Assembly: GCA_028692535.1 (NCBI GenBank)
Contig: JAQUXD010000099.1
Coordinates: 1 to 6,240, forward strand
Length of the DNA stretch: 6,240 nucleotides
Source: Eubacteriales bacterium
GTDB taxonomy: Bacteria; Bacillota; Clostridia; Peptostreptococcales; Anaerovoracaceae
Reading direction: 5' to 3'
Positions 1 through 4,427 of the stretch are shown one piece after another. The translations under genes were made by a program, and so were the position numbers. Under the pieces are notes generated by a model. That model had not been told where the DNA came from and did no database searches. It saw only the letters and a list, made by a program, of their open reading frames with translations. Numbering within the stretch: position 1 is the stretch's first letter; each line of letters begins with the position of its first letter.

Positions 1-213
1 TGCGAAATGGGCGTCAAGAACATCGTCTGCACACAGCCCTTTGGCTGCCTGCCTAATCATATCGTAGGAAAGGGGATGATGCGTCCGGTAAAAGATCGAT
101 ATCACGATGTGAATATTGTCGCCATCGATTACGATCCGGGTGCGTCAAAAATCAACCAGGAAAACCGATTGAAGCTGATGCTGGCCAATGCCAGAAAAAA
201 TATCGGATTATAA
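1..213 (+). CDS. C-terminal end of a 2-hydroxyacyl-CoA dehydratase activase-related protein (partial)
   Basis: Only the last 70 codons are present; the reading frame is open from base 1 and ends at TAA 211-213. The stretch CTQPFGCLPNHIVGKGMM followed by VAIDYDPGAS and NQENRLKLML matches, from memory of the family, the extreme C-terminus of the large (about 1,400-residue) CoA-substrate-specific activase-related proteins. These carry an ASKHA ATPase domain and dehydratase-like domains and are related to the activator of 2-hydroxyglutaryl-CoA dehydratase in anaerobic amino-acid fermentation. The two cysteines of the CTQPFGC motif sit in a region that is cysteine-rich in this family and may bind an iron-sulfur cluster, but that is not shown here. 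The first ATG in this frame (base 7) is internal and not a start. The gene converges on the minus-strand hydrolase and shares its terminator. Family membership is fairly sure; the exact reaction is unknown. Confidence 0.85.
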   Translation, partial: CEMGVKNIVCTQPFGCLPNHIVGKGMMRPVKDRYHDVNIVAIDYDPGASKINQENRLKLMLANARKNIGL

Positions 214-251
214 AATAAGCAGCCCGGCCGAAGTGAAGCGGGCTGCTTATT
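214..251. terminator. Bidirectional terminator hairpin between convergent genes
   Basis: AATAAGCAGCCCG (214-226) is perfectly complementary to CGGGCTGCTTATT (239-251), with a 12-nt loop. It begins right after the stop codon of the left gene and lies 13 bp beyond the stop of the minus-strand hydrolase. The stem has A/T-rich ends and a GC-rich core. The plus-strand exit is only mildly T-rich (TATT before, TATACTATTTTA after a gap). The minus-strand exit runs into TTATAATCC and then a T-run. Use in both directions is inferred from position and symmetry. Confidence 0.8.
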
Positions 252-264
252 ACTGTACGGTATA

Positions 265-1443
265 CTATTTTAATAATGCTTTCATAATAGACTGGAATGA
301 TCCGAACACACCGATCAGTTGATCCAGTTCCACGTACTCGTCCACCACGTGGGCGAGGCTTTCGTTGGACGGCCCCATCCCCATGGTTGGAATTCCCGCT
401 TCTCCTGCATAGTGGCTGGCGTTGGTGCAGAAGTTGTATTTGGTGATTTGCGGAGAAAAGCCATCTGCTTTCAATTGGCCATGGACTGCCTGGACAAAGT
501 CGTCATTCTGGTCGAAAAGCCAACCCGGGAAGAAGCGTTCGCCGCGGATCTTTTCGCCTGTATAGCAGGTTTCTTCTCCCACAGCATACGATACTGCAGT
601 CCTCAGCTCCGGATCAGCTTTTTGCATTTGTTCCAAAAGTGTTCGAATCGGTTCCAAAACGCTTTCTTTGGTTTCGCCCACCAGCAGTCGCCGGTCGTAA
701 GTGCAGCGGCAATACTCAGGAACGACAGAAGCGCCCGGGTAGGGGGAAGACTTGATGTCTGTTAATTCCAGGATCCCTTTCCCCAACACGGGATGCTCCG
801 GCGGAACCAATGTTTTGATTGCCCGAATCACATCGGCCATTTTATATACTGCATTGAGGCCTTTTTCAGGGTTTGCCGAATGGGCCGGCTTTCCGAAGGT
901 CTCGACCACGATTTCTGCCCGACCTCTCTGACCGATTTTCAGATTCAGATCGGAAGCCTCTCCGATTACTACATAGTCTGGCTTCACCGTTTTGCTGATT
1001 TCCCGCGATGCGATTCCTTCGAAGCATTCTTCGTGAACGACGCCGGCGATGTAGATTTCTCCGGCAAAGTCCTTTTGCGTATCTTTGGAAAACTTTGCAG
1101 CTGCGCACATCATAGCCGCCAATGAACCCTTCATGTCCGTTGCTCCGCGTCCGTACAGCTTGCCGTCCTTGATTTCACCGCCCCAGGGGTCAACGGTCCA
1201 GACGGAAGGGTCCGATACCGGGACCGTATCCATATGCGCGTCAAACAGCAATTTTTTCCCGGGACGAGCCCCTTTGATACATGCGATGACATTGCCGTAG
1301 GCGTCGGTCCGTATATCATCAAAGTCATTATCCTGATAGAACTGTATCAAAAGTTGTGCAACAGGACCTTCTTTTCCGGAAAGTGTGCCGGCACGGATCA
1401 GGCTTTGGCACAGGGTAATGAGTTCTTCGTACGCTTTCTCCAT
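265..1443 (-). CDS. ygeY: YgeY-family M20 metallohydrolase (putative deacylase/peptidase)
   Basis: A 392-residue cytoplasmic M20/M28-type dinuclear zinc hydrolase, expected to cleave an amide bond in a small substrate. The M20 residues are all visible: H70 and D72 in FDAHMDTVP, bridging D103 in GRGATDMKG, general base E138 and ligand E139 in VVHEECFEG, ligand E162 in VIGEASDLN, lid-domain H188 in GKPAHSANP, and last ligand H365 in SLAHVVDEY. The wording around these motifs (KIGQRGRAEIVVETFGKPAH, WTVDPWGGEIKDGKLYGRG) resembles the YgeY family, whose E. coli member sits in a selenium/purine-linked cluster; none of those partners is in this window. The start is placed at base 1443 because GAGGTG lies 5 nt upstream; an in-frame ATG at 1491 would add 16 residues but sits almost at the predicted transcription start. 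No signal peptide or membrane segment is seen. The substrate is unknown. Divergent from the dipeptidase gene. Confidence 0.9.
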   Translation of the reverse strand: MEKAYEELITLCQSLIRAGTLSGKEGPVAQLLIQFYQDNDFDDIRTDAYGNVIACIKGARPGKKLLFDAHMDTVPVSDPSVWTVDPWGGEIKDGKLYGRGATDMKGSLAAMMCAAAKFSKDTQKDFAGEIYIAGVVHEECFEGIASREISKTVKPDYVVIGEASDLNLKIGQRGRAEIVVETFGKPAHSANPEKGLNAVYKMADVIRAIKTLVPPEHPVLGKGILELTDIKSSPYPGASVVPEYCRCTYDRRLLVGETKESVLEPIRTLLEQMQKADPELRTAVSYAVGEETCYTGEKIRGERFFPGWLFDQNDDFVQAVHGQLKADGFSPQITKYNFCTNASHYAGEAGIPTMGMGPSNESLAHVVDEYVELDQLIGVFGSFQSIMKALLK

Positions 1444-1448
1444 TTTTA

Positions 1449-1454
1449 CACCTC
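1449..1454 (-). promoter_or_regulatory. Ribosome binding site fixing the start of the YgeY-like gene
   Basis: Read on the minus strand, GAGGTG precedes the ATG at 1443 by 5 nt (GAGG by 7 nt). The alternative ATG at 1491 has no comparable site. Confidence 0.8.
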
Positions 1455-1500
1455 GTTTACTGTTGTCTGTACATGGGTTTATTACGACCATCTTTATGTG

Positions 1501-1529
1501 ATTGTATCATAGAAATTCGTTGAAACCAA
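1501..1529 (-). promoter_or_regulatory. Predicted sigma-A promoter of the YgeY-like gene
   Basis: On the minus strand, a -35 box TTGGTT (1529-1524) is followed after 17 bp by TACAAT (1506-1501), and the -10 carries an upstream TGA, giving an extended -10. The start of transcription would be near 1494, leaving a leader of about 50 nt before the ATG at 1443. The -35 box overlaps that of the oppositely directed promoter. Confidence 0.6.
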
Positions 1530-1549
1530 AGGTCCATTTGTTGTATACT
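1520..1549 (+). promoter_or_regulatory. Predicted sigma-A promoter of the PepV-like dipeptidase gene
   Basis: TTGAAA (1520-1525), an 18-bp spacer and TATACT (1544-1549) form a good sigma-A promoter. The start of transcription would be near 1556, about 40 nt ahead of the ATG at 1596. This also argues against the in-frame ATG at 1557 as the translation start, because it would have no leader. Confidence 0.65.
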
Positions 1550-1583
1550 ACACGAGATGCCAGAAGCGTGGCAGAAAAAGGAA

Positions 1584-1589
1584 AAGGAG
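1584..1589 (+). promoter_or_regulatory. Ribosome binding site fixing the start of the dipeptidase gene
   Basis: AAGGAG lies 6 nt before the ATG at 1596. It selects this start over the in-frame ATG at 1557, which has no Shine-Dalgarno match and coincides with the predicted transcription start. Confidence 0.85.
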
Positions 1590-1595
1590 TACAAG

Positions 1596-2963
1596 ATGAA
1601 CGAAAGAGTTGACAATTGGCTGAAGGATCACGAAGAGGATATGATTCGTGATCTTCAGGGTTGCCTTGCGATCCGCAGCCTAAAGGCAAGTCCGGCTCCG
1701 GGAGCCCCCTTTGGAGAAAACATAAAGGAATGCTTGACCTATACATTGCGCGTGGCGGACAGAATGGGCTTTGCAACGAAGGATCAGCAAGGCTATTACG
1801 GTTGTGTCGACGAAGGCGAGGGCGCGGAAATGCTCGGCGTGCTGGCCCATCTGGATATCGTGCCCGAAGGAACGGGCTGGGACCACGATCCGTTCGGGAA
1901 AGATCTGGTGGACGGGAAGCTGTACGGAAGAGGAACATTGGATGACAAAGGACCCGCAATCGCTGCCATCTATGCCTTGAAAGCCATACGGGAAGCCGGG
2001 ATTCCTTTGAAACGGAAGGTTCGGATCATTTTAGGCTGCGACGAAGAGAGCGGCATGGAGTGTATGAAGCATTACAAAGCGAACGATACCATTCCCGATC
2101 TTTCGTTTTCTCCCGACGGAGAGTTTCCGCTCACTAATTCGGAAAAAAGCATCGTCAATGCGATATTTGAGAGAAAGTTCCATTCCACGATTACGGTAAA
2201 AGCGGGCGAAGTCGCCAATGTGGTGCCCGGAGAGGCGATCGCGGTGGTTCCGCTGCCTATCGAAGAAGTAAAGGCCGTCAAGGAAAAATTCGGAAGCAAC
2301 AGCGAGTGCTCCCTCACTTTCAAGGCCGTGGGTGCGGGAACGCAGATCAAAGCCATCGGGACCATTGCCCATGCTTCCATGCCGGAAGACGGCTTGAACG
2401 CACTGCAGGGGATGTTCAACTTCCTGTCGATTCTCCCTTTGGAAAAAGATGATATGAACATCGTGCTGACTCTAAAAGAGAAATTCAGGATGGAGTACTA
2501 TGGTCAGAGCATCGGACTGGATAAAGCCGATGACTCGGGACGACTCACACTGAATATGGGCGTGATCCGTTGGAACGAAAACGGTTTTCAACTGACGTTC
2601 GACCTGCGTTGTCCCACTTCGCTGTCTCAGGAGGGGATCAAAAAAGCCCTTTGCGATGCCATGGAACCTACCGGCGCAGGCCTCAGGAGTTTCAATTTCA
2701 AGCCGGGATACAATCTGCCCGATGATTCGGAGATCGTGAGCAAGCTTCTTCAAGTCTTTAAAGAACGCACCGGCAAGGATCTTCCGCCGAAAAAAATCGG
2801 CGGAGGCACTTATGCCAGAACGCTGCCCAATGCGGTCAGCTTCGGCCCGGAAGGGTATTTATGTGAATCTTCTGCGCACGTAGCCAACGAATATATCACA
2901 ATCAAGCAACTGATGTTCAATGCTCAGATCATGGCGGACGCGATCATCGCACTGGCTGGATAG
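1596..2963 (+). CDS. pepV: PepV/Sapep-type M20 dipeptidase
   Basis: A 455-residue cytoplasmic metallopeptidase of the M20 family, expected to release the N-terminal amino acid from dipeptides; PepV relatives are about 470 residues. The catalytic set is complete: H85 and D87 in LAHLDIVPEG, bridging D116 in GRGTLDDKGP, general base E150 and ligand E151 in GCDEESGM, ligand D174 in FSPDGEFP, and C-terminal ligand H428 in SSAHVANEY. H259 in TIAHASMPEDG matches the lid-domain histidine that stabilises the transition state in this family. The long lid domain (about residues 190-380) separates the two parts of the catalytic domain, as in PepV. PepV-type enzymes work as zinc or manganese enzymes; which metal is used here is not visible. 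No signal peptide is seen. The gene has its own promoter, is divergent from the YgeY-like gene, and is followed after 171 bp by the ABC operon, which appears to have a separate promoter. The family call is strong; the dipeptide range is unknown. Confidence 0.93.
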   Translation: MNERVDNWLKDHEEDMIRDLQGCLAIRSLKASPAPGAPFGENIKECLTYTLRVADRMGFATKDQQGYYGCVDEGEGAEMLGVLAHLDIVPEGTGWDHDPFGKDLVDGKLYGRGTLDDKGPAIAAIYALKAIREAGIPLKRKVRIILGCDEESGMECMKHYKANDTIPDLSFSPDGEFPLTNSEKSIVNAIFERKFHSTITVKAGEVANVVPGEAIAVVPLPIEEVKAVKEKFGSNSECSLTFKAVGAGTQIKAIGTIAHASMPEDGLNALQGMFNFLSILPLEKDDMNIVLTLKEKFRMEYYGQSIGLDKADDSGRLTLNMGVIRWNENGFQLTFDLRCPTSLSQEGIKKALCDAMEPTGAGLRSFNFKPGYNLPDDSEIVSKLLQVFKERTGKDLPPKKIGGGTYARTLPNAVSFGPEGYLCESSAHVANEYITIKQLMFNAQIMADAIIALAG

Positions 2964-3020
2964 ACGTATCCGTTAATTCATATGACGTGACGGGATTGTT
3001 AAGAGTATGTTAAGTTTTAG

Positions 3021-3050
3021 TTGCATGTATCTTTCACGATATGGTAAAAT
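3021..3050 (+). promoter_or_regulatory. Predicted promoter of the ABC transporter operon
   Basis: TAAAAT (3045-3050) is preceded by TGG, making an extended -10. A weak -35, TTGCAT (3021-3026), lies 18 bp upstream. Transcription would begin near 3057 and give a leader of about 78 nt that contains the 3065-3103 hairpin. The extended -10 is the stronger part of the evidence. Confidence 0.6.
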
Positions 3051-3064
3051 AAGCCCGCTGAGTT

Positions 3065-3103
3065 GTCGGAGCCAGACGTTTTACAAGAAAACGTTACTCC
3101 GAC
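3065..3103 (+). promoter_or_regulatory. Two-tier stem-loop in the leader of the ABC operon
   Basis: An outer stem GTCGGAG (3065-3071) pairs perfectly with CTCCGAC (3097-3103). Inside it, ACGTTTT (3076-3082) pairs perfectly with AAAACGT (3088-3094) around a 5-nt loop. A small internal loop (CCAG against TA) separates the two stems. The structure ends 17 nt before the GGAGGT ribosome binding site. A short T-run (3116-3120) follows too far away (12 nt) for a classical terminator. It matches no riboswitch class that I recognise; mRNA stabilisation or a protein or ligand binding site are possibilities. Confidence 0.6.
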
Positions 3104-3120
3104 GGAATCATGATATTTTT

Positions 3121-3126
3121 GGAGGT
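3121..3126 (+). promoter_or_regulatory. Strong ribosome binding site of the binding-protein gene
   Basis: GGAGGT lies 8 nt before the ATG at 3135. This near-consensus site suits high expression of a binding protein and supports that start over an out-of-frame ATG at 3110. Confidence 0.85.
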
Positions 3127-3134
3127 AAACAAAA

Positions 3135-4265
3135 ATGAAAAAAACAGTAAGCTTGCTGCTTGCTCTGGTACTCGTGATGAGTTCCTTTGCTGCTTGCGGC
3201 GGCGGCGAAGAAGTCGTAGACGAGAGTGCCTACAAGATCGGCATCATCACCGGTACGGTTTCTCAAGGCGAAGAAGAATACCAAGCTGCTCAAAATGCCA
3301 AGGCGAAATATGGAGACATGATCGTTACGGCTACCTATCCGGACAACTTCTCGACTGAGACTGAAGCGACCATCGCTCAGGTCGTCGGACTTGCCAGCGA
3401 TCCCGAAGTCAAGGCGATCGTCTTTGTCCAGGCAGTGCCCGGCGCGGCAGCAGCCATTGACAAGGTCCGGGAAACCCGGCCCGATATGCTGTTCATCGCA
3501 GGCGTAGTTGCAGAAGATCCCGCAACGATCGCAAGCAAAGCGGATATCTGCATGCTCGTAGATGAAATTTCCATGGGTACCGCAGTTATCGAACAGGCCG
3601 CCAAGCAGGGAGCCGAGACCTTTGTTCACGTTTCCTTTGCACGGCATCTGTCCTATGCGACGATCGCAGCCCGCAGAGAACTCTTTATCTCCACATGCGA
3701 AGAGATGGGTATCGAATACGTTGAAGCAACTGCACCCGATCCCACTGGCGATGCCGGTGTTTCCGGTGCGCAGCAGTGGATCATCGAAAACGTACCGGCT
3801 CTCGTAGCTGAGTATGGAGTCAACACGGCATTCTTCAGCACAAACTGCGCAATGATGGAGCCGCTGATCCGGACCGTTGCTGAGCAGAAAGCCATTTTCC
3901 CGCAGCAGTGCTGTCCTTCTCCTTATCACGGATATCCGGCAGCCTTCGGTATCGACGTAGCCGGACACGAAGGCGATGTTGCCTGGATGCTGGAAGCGAT
4001 CAAAGCAAAGGTTGCTGAATATGATAATACCGGAAGAATGTCCACATGGGCGGTTCCCGTTAACATGCTGATGATCGAAGCCGGCGTAGAGTATGCGATT
4101 GCATTCTGCGAAGGCGAAACCAGTGCCGCATTGGACGAAGAAGTTTTGTTCGAAAAAATCAAAGCCATCGGCGGAGAGACTGTCGCGATCAGCAATTTTG
4201 TCGACGAAGCTGCCGGCGAACTGAACAACTTCTATATGCTCCTGTGCCCGTTCTATGATTTTTAA
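3135..4265 (+). CDS. DUF3798-family substrate-binding lipoprotein of an ABC importer
   Basis: A 376-residue secreted lipoprotein. Residues 1-20 form a signal peptide (MKKT, then a hydrophobic run) ending in a lipobox FAAC with lipidated C21, so it should be anchored outside the membrane. A GGGEEVVDE linker follows, and the rest (about 33-376) starts with YKIGIITGTVSQGEEEYQAA and has alternating strand/helix segments like a periplasmic-binding-protein fold. From memory it matches the DUF3798 family (PF12683), distant from the BMP/sugar-binding proteins and without an established ligand. The mature part has seven cysteines after C21 (139, 188, 238, 259, 260, 325, 371), including a vicinal CC pair in QQCCPSPYHGYP, a segment that looks like a family signature. 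The gene starts an operon with the ATPase and permease downstream, which supports a role in capturing substrate for import. It has its own promoter and structured leader and is followed by a hairpin, fitting a higher dose of binding protein than of the membrane parts. The substrate is unknown. Confidence 0.88.
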   Translation: MKKTVSLLLALVLVMSSFAACGGGEEVVDESAYKIGIITGTVSQGEEEYQAAQNAKAKYGDMIVTATYPDNFSTETEATIAQVVGLASDPEVKAIVFVQAVPGAAAAIDKVRETRPDMLFIAGVVAEDPATIASKADICMLVDEISMGTAVIEQAAKQGAETFVHVSFARHLSYATIAARRELFISTCEEMGIEYVEATAPDPTGDAGVSGAQQWIIENVPALVAEYGVNTAFFSTNCAMMEPLIRTVAEQKAIFPQQCCPSPYHGYPAAFGIDVAGHEGDVAWMLEAIKAKVAEYDNTGRMSTWAVPVNMLMIEAGVEYAIAFCEGETSAALDEEVLFEKIKAIGGETVAISNFVDEAAGELNNFYMLLCPFYDF

Positions 4266-4314
4266 TCGATTAAGAACAGTCGGTTGAGCATCAATCATTC
4301 GTAATTAAATTTAA

Positions 4315-4350
4315 AGAAAGTGCCTACGGGTAATGCTGTAGGCACTTTCT
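4315..4350 (+). terminator. Intergenic hairpin between binding-protein and ATPase genes (partial terminator or mRNA stabiliser)
   Basis: AGAAAGTGCCTAC (4315-4327) pairs perfectly over 13 bp with GTAGGCACTTTCT (4338-4350), with a 10-nt loop. It sits 49 nt after the binding-protein stop and 77 nt before the ATPase start. The downstream arm ends in TTTCT and is followed by GACTG, not a T-run, so full termination is doubtful. Such hairpins after the first gene of ABC importer operons usually lower downstream expression or protect the upstream mRNA. A flanking ACAGTC (4276-4281) could also pair with GACTGT (4351-4356) to enclose it. Confidence 0.65.
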
Positions 4351-4387
4351 GACTGTCGCTAATTTAACCGTTATTCCACTTCGTCGG

Positions 4388-4406
4388 CGCATCCGGCGTC
4401 GATGCG
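4388..4406 (+). promoter_or_regulatory. Small hairpin just ahead of the ATPase ribosome binding site
   Basis: CGCATC (4388-4393) pairs with GATGCG (4401-4406) around a 7-nt loop. It ends 4 nt before the first AGGAGG motif. It may tune access to the ribosome binding site; a 6-bp stem can also occur by chance. Confidence 0.35.
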
Positions 4407-4409
4407 GAA

Positions 4410-4424
4410 AGGAGGATTGGGAGG
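4410..4424 (+). promoter_or_regulatory. Twin Shine-Dalgarno motifs before the ATPase start
   Basis: AGGAGG (4410-4415) is 12 nt and GGGAGG (4419-4424) is 3 nt from the ATG at 4428, so neither has ideal spacing. No other in-frame start nearby fits better; the next ATG (4452) would remove the beginning of the first ATPase strand. Confidence 0.6.
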
Positions 4425-4427
4425 CCT

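Noticed and set aside
1444..1491. A longer start (ATG at 1491, 16 extra residues) for the YgeY-like gene
   Set aside because: It lies about 3 nt from the predicted transcription start and has no good ribosome binding site, while the ATG at 1443 has GAGGTG and begins where the family homology begins.
1557..1595. A longer start (ATG at 1557) for the dipeptidase
   Set aside because: It coincides with the predicted transcription start, and the AAGGAG before the ATG at 1596 lies inside this extension.
2964..2996. Possible terminator after the dipeptidase gene (CCGT...ACGG and neighbouring short complements)
   Set aside because: The stem is only about 4 bp with a long loop and no T-run directly after it; read-through into the ABC operon cannot be excluded, but no terminator can be supported.
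3057..3120. Known riboswitch (purine, TPP, guanidine, lysine or ZTP class) in the operon leader
   Set aside because: None of the consensus core segments of these classes is present, and the region is too short for the larger ones.
3110..3358. An out-of-frame ORF starting at 3110 that could be a leader peptide
   Set aside because: It has no Shine-Dalgarno match and runs over 200 bases into the binding-protein gene in another frame; its arginine-rich translation is an artefact of the coding sequence.
3108..4298. A 396-codon open frame on the minus strand covering the whole binding-protein gene
   Set aside because: It lies entirely antisense to a clear lipoprotein gene, begins in the intergenic region after it, shows no recognisable domain and is explained by codon bias of the plus-strand gene.
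4284..4311. Possible promoter TTGAGC - 16 bp - TAAATT ahead of the ATPase gene
   Set aside because: Both boxes are weak, and transcription would start just before the strong hairpin at 4315-4350; too little to call a promoter.
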